Shown here: positions 42,001-54,297 of the stretch, piece after piece
Position numbering within the stretch: the first letter of the stretch is position 1
Layout: the number at the start of each line of letters is the position of its first letter
Origin: Echinometra lucunter
Taxonomy: Eukaryota; Echinodermata; Echinoidea; Camarodonta; Echinometridae
Direction: 5' to 3'
Length of the DNA stretch: 64,000 nucleotides
Assembly (NCBI GenBank): GCA_029962745.1
Contig: CM057153.1
Span: forward strand, 10,482,617 to 10,546,616
Notes under the pieces: generated by a model
What the model was told of the DNA's origin: nothing
Databases searched by the model: none
Seen by the model: only the letters and a program-made list of their open reading frames with translations
Made by a program: the position numbers and the translations under genes

Positions 42001-45000
42001 AACATACAATTTTGGAGATTACTTCGTGGATGACGTGCATGCTGATTTTCGTCGCGATAGCGCGATCAACAGCCGAGATCTGAGGGGGGGGGCCAAATAA
42101 GCCCCCCCCCTCCCCCAGGCTATGTAATTTCAAAATAGACCAGGCTATATAGGGTTAAGCTTCTACATATTGTCGTTTTTCTTACCACATGTTGGGCGAA
42201 CAGGTCTAGGAGACTCTCTAGGAAAGACTTGGATGAAAGCAGAGAGGACTTGTTGAGCTGTTCTGTTCTGAGCTCATAGTCATCATGCATGGGCTGAAAA
42301 AAATACAAACAGCCAGGTTACATTTCAAAATCAAAGTCACTAACAAGTAATCCAAACATCAAGGAAAGATGCACACTTGTAACCATTGAAAAATGTTCAC
42401 AAATAATAGATTAAATCACAGTTCATGGTAATTCAGAACATTATAAGACAAAACATAAAAGCAAATATGATCATCAAAATATTAATAACATGTAAATGAA
42501 CTGCAAATTGTTGTAAATGCTTAACTGGCAACTCGAAAGAGGTACATGTCTAGGCTTTAACCTATTAACTATTTATAGGATTTTGGATGAGAAAATGATG
42601 GGACTGAAGTGAATTACCTGCATAAGAGCACAGAGCATGTCTATAGCTGCATGCGTTACACCATCATCCTGTCTCTTCAAAGCCTTCACTACACGCAGAC
42701 CTACTCTCTCACGGAACCTGGACAAAAATGAAATCGCAAAAGCTTCTTTGGCAAACGGTTCCGAGATCAATCGATCATGAAACACCTCTTGAAAGTTCAG
42801 ACTGTCCAAGAAGTGTCATGTTATATGATCCATTTTCACACTGAAAATATGTCTTTGCTAGCAAGCTGTGATTAAATTGACAAATACTGACTACATACTT
42901 TATTTCTCCAAACAGGCAAAATGAAAAGAATTTCATGGACAACTGTGACCCATCTCATAATTTCATTATGTTCTGATTGATTTCAATCAATTGCCAGTTC
43001 TCTATTCAATCACAAAGACAAGATCTGTCAATATTTTCCCAGTTCATATTAAAAAAATAATAATTTTAACAAAAATTTCTACATCCCAGAGGTACGGAAT
43101 CGCAAAGTATTTTTTCACTACTATGATTACTGCACTTGGTCTCTGTTCACTTTGAATTTCATGGTTAAGCAAATGTTCATGTGCAATAATTAACATGCAT
43201 TTCCTATGTTTTTTTGTTTTTTTTTTCAATTTCTACTCTCTGATTTTACTTTCATTTTCTTCAATACCTTTTTTCTAGCCTATTCTTTACTTCCCTTTTT
43301 CATAATTGCCATAATCATTTCCTCCTTGGTTTGAATGTTTAATGTTATATGTATTTTGTATCTTGTATTTTATTGGATCAAGCTCAATAACATACTGCAT
43401 TTTGATTGTAAATTCAATGATTGTTTTCAATGAATACACCTGGAACTTTAAAAAAAAAAAAAAAAAAAAGACTCACTTCGGTAATGTGGTGAATGCTCCA
43501 AAGCCAGCCTTGGATGCAACCAGTCTCCGGAGAGCCTGTAGGTGACTTTCAAGGATCTCTGCTTGCATTGTCATAGGGTCACCTATGAAAATAACAATTC
43601 AAATCAAGAAAATGCAGAGTTCATGAGATCCCATTAACCCAATGAATACTAAACCCAAGATAACGAGGGCTAGGTTCTATGGATGATGCATGTTATACTG
43701 AAACAAAATCGTGCTCAACTGGTTACAAGGGGAGTTCCATATGTTGATGTGCATTTGAACAGGTACACCTATAGCTATTTCAAAGTAACACACTCTGAAC
43801 ACATCTGTGATAACCATTTTACCACCTACTAATAAAAACATCATGAGCATATTCAAAGATCGGGAGGACACAGCTCAGAGATTAGAGCATCTATCATAGA
43901 ACATAGACACCATAGATACAATTCATTTATAATTCCAGATCCTTGGGTTAAGTTATCAATCCTTTTACTAAGTCAGCTTACCTTCATGAGCCAGTAGGGC
44001 AGTCAAAGCACCATTGATGAGTTTCTCTTTGTTCTCAGCAAAGAATCCCTGTAAATTAAAAGCAAGAACAAAGAGAGGGAGCGTGATTGTGACTGCATTT
44101 TTCATTCCTGTGTATTTATGAGGCATACTTTTTTTTCTAATTTTCCAAGTCAAAGATATGCAACGGCAGGACTCAACTACCTATGCCTTTAAACATATCA
44201 ATAGTTATAGATAATCATTTTCATACCAACAACAACATAAACATCATTTAACATAATACACCACAATTCTCTATGAATGGAATAAACTATGACATTGATT
44301 GTTCATGTACATCATTAATATCAATGTTTCATTCTTTAAAGTATTTGACTCTTGTATCATACTCAAATTGTTTGATTTTCATGTCAATACAAACTTCTTA
44401 CCAATATTTCCTTAAGAAAAAAAAAACACTTCAAAGTTTGAGAATGAATGACACAACTTACATCTTGTGTAACTGCATGCAAAAGACCACTGTATGAGAT
44501 GTTGTTGTTGAACCTCATTACTGCTTCATCGAAGTTGTTGTCTGAAAGAAAAACAGTCACAATAACAGCAAAATTGGTTGTTGTTTTTATGTTTTTTTTC
44601 CCCCCTCCCCCCCTTTTTTTTTAAATCCCTTACTTCAGTCTTTGGCTCAGTGTGGTATACACAATCAATTTCCATGTTTTATTTGTTACCAACGTGACAA
44701 ACATGTACTCAAGTGACAGCTACTGTATGCAAACAGTAATGCAGATGTTCTTCTCCTCACATTATCAATTTGCTTGATAAGTTCTCCTCCAAGTTTTCTA
44801 TTATCTCTCAAAGGTAGGATTTTAGTACAAATCCAGCGAACCGACATGGACTTTCACAGAAACGTTATCATGCTTTTGATAAAAGAATAAAAAGGAAACA
44901 AAGAAACTGAGCAAACCAAAAAGTTGACATGAATTCAAAGTCAAATTCAACTAATCATTATTAATGTCAGTCTTTACTTCAACCTGCCCAAACTGAGAAA

Positions 45001-46320
45001 ATCATCTATCAAACCCATTAGGTTGCTCAAGGGAATGTCAAGGGGTTCATAGAAACTTACTGTATGGCACTGCTAGGAAGCGTAAATGGTGGCTCTCCAC
45101 GTCTTCATCCACTGGTACATACAGAGGCTGTTGTCTCTGACCCCTGTCGGTAAAGGTCATCTTCACACATACATCCCTGTTGCCACTCGCTCTCACTCCA
45201 TCTAGAACGCCCGCTATTAAATTATCTCTGTTCCAATCAAATGAAATGAAAGGGGAGAGATCAAATGGAATTCCTTTTTATAACTTTTGTACTTTAGAGA
45301 ATGCCTTTTTCAAATTGAATGCTTCAAGTGTGTCATGCTGTGGATCCCTTTGAAAAAGCAATAGATGCTAAAAGGGCAATCCAACCTAATATTCAGAATA
45401 TTACAGGAATAAAAAAAAAAAAAAATCAAAGTACTTTCTTTAATCCCTATCTGTGAAGGTCATCTTCACACATAACATGTTGCCACTCACTCTATCTCCA
45501 TCTAGAGTACCCATTATTACATTATCTCTGTTCACATGAAATGCATTGAAAGAAACCACAATGGCAATCATGTAAAGCATTTTGCAATAAAAGAGAAATG
45601 CAAGTGTGCTTTTTCTAACTTAGGCTTTACATGTATGTCGGTTTTTCTGTGTGCAATCTTAAAAAAAAAAAAAAATCAGCTATTGCTGAAAGAGCAAGCT
45701 CTCAAAATGTACAAAAAGAAAAAAAAAAGATGTACAAAAAGAGACTTCTCAATCTGAATTCATACAAAAATAATGTAAAAAGAAAGAAATATTAACATAT
45801 CCCCCTTCACATTCTGATCATATTTTCAATTTATGTCATCATTTGCCAACAGAAAAGTGTCTCCAAGAACAAATGCAATACCACTGATACCAAACAATTT
45901 AAACTACAACTTTTTTTTCCCTTTTTTTTTTTGGTTTTCAAGTAATAATTTCTTCAGATTCAATCACTTTGAAGGATTAAATACAATAGGCGGTAGCATT
46001 AAATTTAAACTTACCTATCTGTTGACGTGTATTTCCTAATTTGACCTTTGACATACTCTAGAAAGAACATCTGTGGGTTTTCTTGGCTACGGATTATTGC
46101 AAATATCTACAAAACAAAATTAAACAATTCAAAAGTAGACAAAAAGTTGTGTTTGGCACTAACCATTTGTTTTGTTATTGTTAATTTCCACACAATCAAG
46201 GCATCTATATCTCTGATTTCTCTCTGTTTATCTCTACACTAAATAAGCATCATATATGTACCACATGAATCTCATGTGTATTCATAGATACTGGTATGTG
46301 ATGGATGTCCTCTCTCTCTT

Positions 46321-46397
<77 letters not shown>

Positions 46398-49300
46398 TCA
46401 TTCATCGTCTCTCCTTCTTCTTTCTAAATTCAATAAAGTAAAGTTACATTCTCTGTTTTTTCATCTTCCATCTCCTCCTCTTCCCTTTCTTATTCTTTCT
46501 TTGTCCTCTCCTCTGATATAGTTATCTTTTCCGTTTTTTTTTCTTCACAATGAACTCAAATTCAAAATCATTGCACACCCAGAAGGGCATTAGCAGAGTT
46601 CCTAATATACTAAATTCCCCTAATGACACTATTCTACCAGGCACACAACAAATTATTCTTTTACTCTCATCCCTTTCCTGTTGCTACTCCTGCCTCCCTA
46701 TCTGCCCATTCGTGACAGGAATTATTTAAAGCCTAATATGATCAGCTTTTATTCTTCAAATTGGCAACACCAACATTTTTCTTTTATTGCTACATTTTTC
46801 TTATAAAACATCATGTATCTGAAATAAATATAAATTGACAGAATGTACGATGAGAAGTCATAAAGTTGCCAATTTGCAGGGAAAAACAGTAATTTTAACA
46901 TTTTCATTGCATTGCCAATTTAAGGATTTTAATGCTTATTTTCCTTTAAAACAATTTCAGCATCAAACAACAAATACTGATGCAAAGTGTAGAATTTTTT
47001 GTTCTTTCTGCTCATGTATTTGGTATGATTTTTAGGGCTTTGCATCAAAAGTTATTAAACCAGACCACATAATGTTGACCCTCTGTCACGAATGGGTTAA
47101 AAACCTACACAATACACTTAAGGCTCATTCAGATATTCAGTGACAAACCCGGCAGAAAATCCCCATATTTTTTAATTCTACGGTGCCACTTATGATAATG
47201 AGATGTGCATCAATGCTTGATCATGCCCACATAAAAGAGAGGATAGCAAGAAGCTCCGCAGACAAACCTGTGATATTGTATTCTGTGCTAACTTTTTAAA
47301 AACTTGACTGGTCCACATCTTTTCCGCAAGGAAGCAATAAATATGCTTTTTACCTCTGCATTTTTTTTTTTTTTGGCCGTCTCATATACCATTCATTTAC
47401 ACGCAAAACAAATGCAGGGGGTTACCACGGGGCTTGTAGTGTCATATGTGAACAAGCCTTATGATTCTATCAAACAATAATAATAAGATGCTGACTTACA
47501 TCACACAGAGGCTTGACCGTGATGACACTATAGCTAGCAGGATCTCTCTCTACTATACACGTCTCTGTCAGACATAATACCCTCCTCTGTGGTTCGTTGT
47601 GTCTTGGTGTCCACTTCTGAACTCCAAACTCAGCAAGTGATGTGAGAGCTTCGTCCCCACTACAAGAGAAAAAAAAATCATGATACATTTAGAAAGTTGG
47701 AATGATTCATGCACGTGCACCTTAACCTGTTAAGCACAATTTGATTTCAGTATAGCAAGTATTTTCCATAGTCTACCCGGAGCCATCTCTTGCTTTAGTG
47801 GTCAAGGGGTTATCAAAATGATGTGGAACTTACAAAACTAACAGAACTGCATCTGTTTAATTAACAAAATCAGCAATGCAAGAATTTCAAATAAAAAAGA
47901 AAGATGTACACTGTAGGTAGCTCTGCAAAGTGTATGGCAGCTGAAAATCCAGTCTTTCAAGAAAAGACTCCATCTTGCCAATATTAACAGTAAGTTTATC
48001 TAGTCTATCTAGTTTAGGGTAAGTATTGTACTGGGAGTAAAAGGACTTGACCTTAATTTTTGGACTGATTATTTAGACCAGTCTTCTACATATTTGCAAG
48101 ATAATATTGTGGTTTGATACATCACATATCTTTTTCCTCTCAGTACACACTTCATTACAGTCCAAGTCAGACTTACCAATATTTGCCGAGTCTATTGTTG
48201 TTGAACTGCTCAAATGAAATGGGCTCCTTACGTATCCTAATGATGACTCCTGTATAGTTGGCTGCAAACTCAGTAGCTTGCTTGATCAGCTGATCTTTCT
48301 GCTCTGTTGCAAAGAGATGCTGAATAAAGAGCAACAGAGAGAAGATATTTTAATATAGTAAATGGCAATGGTAGCTCACACTTTAATTTGTCAAAAACTA
48401 CCCTTTCCATACTCTTAGAAATTGTATTACAGGATCTCATCATCAAAGCATGATATTATACGCTAGGGGCAAATATCTGGCAAACCATCACAACCGGGTT
48501 TGACTTCTCATGAAAATATTCACCATTTTCTCCAGTGACAATTGCTCCAAGCTTAACTTTGTAAGGTCAGCACAAAGATGTAAGTTAGGGCTTGTGGCTG
48601 TGATTGCACTTTTGGTTTTGTTTCAGGTTAGGGTTAGGTGCGCTGTTTGGTTCAGGATTGAAGTTCAATACCGGTATGTGTTTAGTGTACGAATTGACTG
48701 CAGAGCAATGGACATTGAAGCATGCACCATACAACCCTCACGCTCTTCACCCACTGCCTAAGGAATTCTCTCATTCACGTGGGATAGTCTTCACAGGCCT
48801 GTTCAGTTTGGGTGCTGGTTTTATGCTAATGCCTAAATGGCATTTTTCTTTTCATCTTTTTGGAAGCCCCCCCAGTTAAGGCTAACAGAAACTAGTATTC
48901 TGAAACTGAATTCGTCTATACAGAAACCATTCGTTTCCAGGCAGTAATAGGTTAACCCATTGGTTACTGGAACTGGGTGGACCTTGTCATAACCCTATGG
49001 GAATACAAGGCTTCTGTGGTCAACAGATTAACTAACGAGGTACTCACCAGTCTGCTGAAACCCCCATGGGCAATGGCAAAGCCACCAGGATACCCCGTCA
49101 CCTGGGTGAATCCCTCTATGTCCTTGTAGTAGTAGGAGCATATCGTCTTTCCCGACGTAGCATCCTTCTGATCTATGGAACAGGGAGTGACCTCGAGGAC
49201 AACAGACTTCCTGTTGTCACTCCAGTGGTGCTTGTATGCATTGTATCTCTGTCAAGGGACACGAGGAGAGTTCTGTTAGTCTTTCTTAATCATATTTCCA

Positions 49301-49864
49301 TCAAGATTCAGACTAGGAAGCTAGAATTCACAAAAGTGGTTTAACCCATAGAGGTACAGTGTCACCTTTAGGAGACGCTTTTGGCAGTATCTGTTGGTCC
49401 AGAATGTTGGGCAGTACATATCATACATGAGCAGAAAGAGAAAAATGCACTAACAAATTTGAGCCCATTCCAATCGCTGTATGGTGTGGCGTTCTCGAAT
49501 TAGAGCAGCTTAAGTGTAACTAATCATTAAACTCTTTAAATTGGCAACGCAGAGAATAATATATAATCATTATTTCTGTGTTCAAATTGGCAATTTCTGA
49601 TTCAATTTTACAATTATATTTCATTTTGGTTTATGTTATATCCAGATTTATTTTTTTCAAGCTATGTAAACGTGGAAAATTGCCAATTGAGGATTGAAGA
49701 TGATTAATTTAGACCTCAAGAAAGCTCTGTACTGCTATTGGTTAAACCACCCCATGGTTTATACCCCCTCCTGCGTTTTTTAAGCATACGTGCGCACAGA
49801 ATCCGGTTCAATTATCTGTTTTCTTTAACCCTATATAGCCCTGGCTATTTTGATATTGCATAGC

Positions 49865-49897
<33 letters not shown>

Positions 49898-51888
49898 TGG
49901 GGGCTTATTTGGCCCCCCCCCCAGATCTCGGCTGTTGATTGCGCGATCACGACGAAAATCAGCATGCACCGTCACCCACAACGTAATCTCCAAAATTGTA
50001 TAGTTAATTATAACAAAATTATTCAAATTTATTTTCAATTTATTATGCTAATTTATGCATAAAATAAGAATTCAGCTGTAAATCTGTAAATACAACTCCA
50101 AAACTGCTAAATTTTGGTCTAGACACTCTTATTAGGATTCTTATCAAATGTACATCCAAAAAATGGCAGTATCAAAATTTTTTTCTTATGTATTTTATTG
50201 TTTTTAAAATTTCTTTACTTCTTTGTTTTTGGACTTTTTGTTTTTATTCTTTTTTCGATGGAAATGGTCGGCGACACTATTCTGATCATAAACAACATGA
50301 AATTAATTGTGTTTAATCAGTAAAAGTAAAATTAATGATACATTTATGAATTTTGGCTAGAAACAGAATTTGCATTGGATTTGTACATGAAATCACATTT
50401 TTGGAGCAATTTTGGGTCTGACATGCACTTACAAAATGTTACGTAACTTTGGAACCACATACCTGGGCGTCGCGAATTTGGTCTCAAAAGTTGCGCGAGA
50501 CTTGAAAGAAAAAAGTCATGAAACGTCGTGGCGTGAGCTTTCACATTATGGATATGTCGCGAAAAATGTCGAGGGGGCTAAAAAACCCCCCCCCCCCCCC
50601 GCGGCTAGATAGGGTTAAGCGCGCACATAGCCAATATGCGCCTATTTACGCTTATTTTAGTACGCTTGCCGAGGTTTAGACCACCCACGGTTTAATCTTA
50701 TTTTGTGAATTCAGGCCGAGACCATGTTTTTAATCCAAATCTATATTTAAGCAGGCACATGGCCAATACTGTAATATTGGTTTAAAGAGACATATATGCA
50801 TAGCCATTTTCTGTAAACTCACTGCAACATCTAAATTTTTGGACTGAATTTGTTGCTACATGCACAGCACAAAGGAAGGCATTTCACTCATAAAATATAA
50901 ATTTTCATAAATCATGTCTACATCAATAGTAAGAGTATAATTGGGAGACCTGAAAATAGTGCATTACTAAATGTAAGTTTGGAAAATGAAATTAACAAAA
51001 GGTAGCTAATTAATTCATTATTTCAGTACTTACTTGTTCAACTGCTAATTTGCTGCCCCCAAACTGTGATCTGAATTTCTGTATTAAAATGATGAAGATT
51101 TTTAACAGAATTAATTCTCAATGAAACATGTCATCCTAATTTGGTTCAGACTACTACACAGAATGTAAATGCAGGTCCAGATCGGGGTGCTGTTGCATAA
51201 AGACTTGCTATTATAGTAACTTTGCCATCAATGGTAACTACCATGGTAACGTTACTCAACAGCCAATCAAAATCCAGTATTCCATGAAAGTTACCATTGA
51301 TGGCAAAGTTACTATAATAGCAAGTTTTATGCAATGGCACCCAGGTAACAAACAATTGGCAAAGGTTGTGCACTACACCATTAAGACCTTTTCTATCTTG
51401 ATAAGTTTATCTACTGCTTGCTCAATCTGTATTCTTTCTTCTCACTCCCTAGTACTCGTTTCTTCATGCATTCAAAATGCATAAAGCCTCTTCCTGATTT
51501 TACTTCTTTGTCACACTTTCTTTAATTTTGTGAACTTCCTACACTCTCATCTCTTCGACAAACTTATTCTGATCTTTCCCCTCTCTGCACACAGTAATTT
51601 TCCTTCTACATTTATGTTTTCTTTCTCATCAACTCTCCTTCCTTCCCTTCTTTCCTTCCCTCTCAAAAAGTCATAGAAACTGCAGTTATCACCGCTTCGT
51701 ATTTCGTATAATAGCTATGCTTACAAGAGCTTCCGTGATGATGTCTGCCCTGTGTTCTGTGGAGAATCTCATTGTCTCTCCTTTTTTACCGCCTTTCCTG
51801 ATGGTGATGATGAATTCGTTGTTCAGTTGAGCTTTTGTGTTTGGTGCGATCCCAAGGAAATCACTATATGACCACTGTAACATTTACA

Positions 51889-51929
<41 letters not shown>

Positions 51930-54297
51930 CAATACAATTAATATACATGCAGATCACTATAATGGTCAACGTGTTGGGGATATGATTTTTATTTATTTAA
52001 AAGAAAAACAAAAATTCATAGATCAGTGTTAAGGAAATGAATTAGAATTGCACTGAATACATGTCAACAGCTGAAGATCTATATGCAATACACCTACAAT
52101 TGTAAAGTCAGGTTGGAAATAGAACTGAAATGCAACACTGTATTTTTGAAACATCGCAAAGACTTGCAAATGAATCTCTTAACACATCAAAATATCTATA
52201 CCATAAATAAGAGATAATGGTAAGTATCTGAACTTAAAGAACATAAGGAGAAACCTCTAGGTTCACCTGCCATCTACTCCACACTACATTACATATTTCC
52301 TGATTATTTTCATCATTACAGTAAAATTTAAAGCACATATTCATTGATTTTAAAAACTTCCTTAATTTTCATTACTGTGTAGGTGAAGCTTAGATCAGAC
52401 AAGTTTGTCAAAATTCAATGCTTGGAAACATTCGAAGTAATGATTATTATTAATTACAAGCTCTAAAATACAGCCCCAACCTAGCACCTGAAGAGCTCTC
52501 CAAGCACCTCTGAGATGTGTGACATCACAGGTGAGACGATGTCCCGTAACATCTCACACATTTTCAGTGCCTGTTTTGTCGTCTTCTCTTCAGTTCTTTC
52601 TCTCACTTCACTAGCATCAATCTAAATGTTAAATCTATTGCCTTACTCTAAACCCTGTGCATGGTATTATCTGGATGGAAAATGAAGCGTTAACAGAACA
52701 AATGAATTAGTCGCTTATAAACAAAATAGACACCACTGAATTTTCAGCTGCATACGCCACAGTATGTTCAGCGTTTCAAGAGGGAACGAATACCGTCCAA
52801 TCGTCCATGCAATCATTCAGTTTCAATTTCGGGCTTTTCAATTTGAAAGTGTGGTTTCTTTGATTGTAAATATCAAACAAAAGATTTCAGCCATCACAAT
52901 CAGTTTCATTCCCCTTTTAAAATGGTGTGAAATATAGGCACGTTTGAATACACTAAATTCTTTATAATTTGAGAAATAATTACACTGCTAATATGTTAAT
53001 TCTTTATTGGACATCGTCTGCTTAGGCAAGATTGGTGCCTTAATTACGTCATTAAAACATCGTAATTTTTCTGGCGAATCGCTCGTATATCACAGATGCT
53101 AGGAGGCAGTTTTATTTGTATCATTTGTTTAATTACGTGACACATAGTTGATGTAAAACATATTTGTGATTTTCTTTGATTGTGACCTTTAACCCACTAA
53201 ATACTAAGCCCAAGTTATCTTGGGCTAGGTCTATGGAAAATGTGTGTTATGTTGTAATCAGGTTAATGAATCTCAGGATGTGAGATTAAAGGTGCTTTCA
53301 CATATGATGCGACAGTGTGGTAACACACTGTGGCACCACATTGTTTTGTCTTCACACGTGAGGGGACTTTGTGTCACCACATATGCTAATGAACGCGCAT
53401 TAACGCGTCAACTCTCAATAAGAGAGCATATTGTCAAAACTTGCGCAAACAATCTCATGGCAACAATTTTTGCGCTAACTTTTTAGAAATTTGATTAGTG
53501 CCATTTTTTTTTGTATCTAGGCAGCAAACAAAAGTGTGTCCTGCCTCGGCGACATTTTTTTATCGCCCTATACCCCACAGGCTTGTACACAAAACAGTGT
53601 GGTGACACAGCGTGTTACCACACTGTCGCATCATGTGTGAAAGCACCTTAAGAGGAAAATGGGAGGAAAGTGAATAAGAAATACACAATGAAACAGCTGG
53701 AGAGAAAGATTTCAAAGTACATGTACCTGATTTGTGACCTCCATAGTGCTAGGATTGTAGGTTGTGACGCCATGGGATCCAACTGAAAATACCCTCTTGT
53801 ATCTGAAAGTATACAAAGAATTAAATTATAATTATGTTCCTCTAGTCTATTTGTCTATAAATATACTAAAGAATAATTGCAAAAATGCACATTTACCTGA
53901 AAAATTTGTATCCAATGTCTACCATGCCATCAGCAAAAAGGAAGCATTCAGTGTATTAGTAAAGTGTAACATAATTTATCAATATTTTGATGTTTAAAAG
54001 AGCTGGCAAGGACTAGCTCAATTCTGGAGCACTTAACCATAAAACTGGAAATAAACAGGAAAATGTGGACAAGCTGCCAAGTGAATAATGAAATCTGTGC
54101 CTTCCAAAGTGCCAATAGAATTTGACTGTGGAGACACACTAGAAAACACTGAAGGGTTGCTTCATGTCATCACAGCAACGATGGACTGCTTATACTCATC
54201 AAAAAGAAAAGCAAAAATAATATTCTACTTACTTTCCTCTCCATGAGTGCTTTGTAGTGTAGTAACTGGCCACATCTTTATTCTCTCTCATAGCCAT
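38889..54297 (-). CDS. DNAJC13: DNAJC13 copy B: coding exons 1-18 only
   Basis: Repeats the first 726 codons of DNAJC13 with every start, donor and acceptor intact, from ATG 54295-54297 to the exon 18 donor at 38888. By eye about 14 substitutions separate it from copy A over 2178 coding bases. Thirteen are synonymous and one is Met143Thr, and there is no indel. Exons 19-31 are absent: the tandem-repeat element and the 500-N gap follow instead. As it stands it would lack the GYF-like segment, both IWN motifs and the J domain. The constraint pattern says this is, or very recently was, part of a working gene, which fits an allelic haplotype whose 3' half is not in this scaffold position. Confidence 0.9.
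39630..39920 (+). mobile_element. tRNA-derived SINE-like repeat (copy B)
   Basis: B box GGTTCAAATCC at 39677-39687. Same intron position as 12040-12320, so inserted before the copies split. Confidence 0.5.
40006..40203 (-). CDS. DNAJC13: DNAJC13 exon 17 (copy B)
   Basis: Residues 592-657. No coding difference seen from copy A. Confidence 0.94.
40597..40653 (-). CDS. DNAJC13: DNAJC13 exon 16 (copy B)
   Basis: Residues 573-591, identical to copy A. Confidence 0.93.
41120..41275 (-). CDS. DNAJC13: DNAJC13 exon 15 (copy B)
   Basis: Residues 521-572, no coding difference seen. Confidence 0.94.
41490..42158 (-). mobile_element. piggyBac-like non-autonomous element, copy 1 (copy B)
   Basis: Equivalent of 13905-14652, with the right-hand target site preserved as TTAA (42155-42158). 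Shorter than in A because A carries an extra segment with an ATA-type microsatellite near 14195-14280. Confidence 0.65.
42186..42293 (-). CDS. DNAJC13: DNAJC13 exon 14 (copy B)
   Basis: Residues 485-520, no coding difference seen. Confidence 0.94.
42618..42717 (-). CDS. DNAJC13: DNAJC13 exon 13 (copy B)
   Basis: Residues 451-484, no coding difference seen. Confidence 0.94.
43477..43582 (-). CDS. DNAJC13: DNAJC13 exon 12 (copy B)
   Basis: Residues 416-451. Two synonymous changes (both Pro codons). Confidence 0.93.
43848..43900 (+). other. Insertion of about 55 bp in copy B with a tRNA-like stretch
   Basis: Absent from copy A at about 16350. It contains CAGCTCAGAGATTAGAGCAT, similar to a tRNA D-arm/A box. 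Possibly a short SINE fragment. Confidence 0.35.
43982..44048 (-). CDS. DNAJC13: DNAJC13 exon 11 (copy B)
   Basis: Residues 394-416. One synonymous Leu change. Confidence 0.93.
44462..44541 (-). CDS. DNAJC13: DNAJC13 exon 10 (copy B)
   Basis: Residues 367-393. One synonymous Leu change (TTA/TTG). Confidence 0.94.
45061..45227 (-). CDS. DNAJC13: DNAJC13 exon 9 (copy B)
   Basis: Residues 311-367. Four synonymous changes, one of them at the first base of the exon, completing Arg as AGA instead of AGG. Confidence 0.94.
46015..46106 (-). CDS. DNAJC13: DNAJC13 exon 8 (copy B)
   Basis: Residues 281-311. One synonymous Thr change. Confidence 0.94.
46310..46394. repeat. CT microsatellite (copy B)
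   Basis: Counterpart of 18750-18848 with fewer interruptions. Confidence 0.95.
46705..47098. mobile_element. Foldback element, CCCATTCGTGA type (copy B)
   Basis: Ends CCCATTCGTGACAGG and CTGTCACGAATGGG. About 20 bp of the interior seen in A is missing. Confidence 0.5.
47500..47659 (-). CDS. DNAJC13: DNAJC13 exon 7 (copy B)
   Basis: Residues 227-280. Two synonymous changes (Arg, Val). Confidence 0.95.
48177..48319 (-). CDS. DNAJC13: DNAJC13 exon 6 (copy B)
   Basis: Residues 180-227. One synonymous Ala change. Confidence 0.94.
49048..49248 (-). CDS. DNAJC13: DNAJC13 exon 5 (copy B)
   Basis: Residues 113-179. One synonymous Ser change and the only missense difference seen between the copies, Met143 to Thr. 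Confidence 0.95.
49341..49745. mobile_element. TTAA-flanked MITE present only in copy B
   Basis: TTAA at 49341-49344 and 49742-49745 flanks 397 bp with inverted ends CCCATAGAGGTACAG and CTGTACTGCTATTGG. Copy A has a single TTAA (21871-21874) at the matching place, with flanks GTGGT and ACTACCCC. A clean insertion with target duplication. No reading frame. It lies at the edge of the outer inverted-repeat element. Confidence 0.85.
49825..50618 (+). mobile_element. piggyBac-like non-autonomous element, copy 2 (copy B)
   Basis: TTAA at 49825-49828 and 50615-50618 with CCCTATATAGCCC / CCCTATCTAGCC ends. The near-terminal homopolymer is a poly-G run here, longer than the one in copy A. Confidence 0.75.
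51034..51078 (-). CDS. DNAJC13: DNAJC13 exon 4 (copy B)
   Basis: Residues 98-112, identical to copy A. Confidence 0.9.
51185..51343. mobile_element. Foldback MITE, GTTGCATAAA type (copy B)
   Basis: Same position and sequence type as 23311-23469. Confidence 0.7.
51725..51874 (-). CDS. DNAJC13: DNAJC13 exon 3 (copy B)
   Basis: Residues 48-97, no coding difference seen. Confidence 0.95.
51892..51926. repeat. TA microsatellite (copy B)
   Basis: Longer than its counterpart at 24018-24041. Confidence 0.95.
52529..52786. other. Segment present only in copy B, about 260 bp
   Basis: Lies between GTGTGACATCACA and CGAATACC, which are joined directly in copy A at about 24615. No terminal repeats or gene recognised. 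It may be a deletion in A. Confidence 0.6.
53286..53651. mobile_element. TTAA-flanked MITE with long inverted repeats (copy B)
   Basis: Counterpart of 25177-25543, with TTAA at 53286-53289 and 53648-53651. The outermost bases pair slightly better than in A. Confidence 0.75.
53727..53802 (-). CDS. DNAJC13: DNAJC13 exon 2 (copy B)
   Basis: Residues 22-47, no coding difference seen. Confidence 0.95.
54233..54297 (-). CDS. DNAJC13: DNAJC13 exon 1 coding part with start codon (copy B)
   Basis: Residues 1-22. The start codon, Kozak context and upstream in-frame TGA are all as in copy A. Confidence 0.94.
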
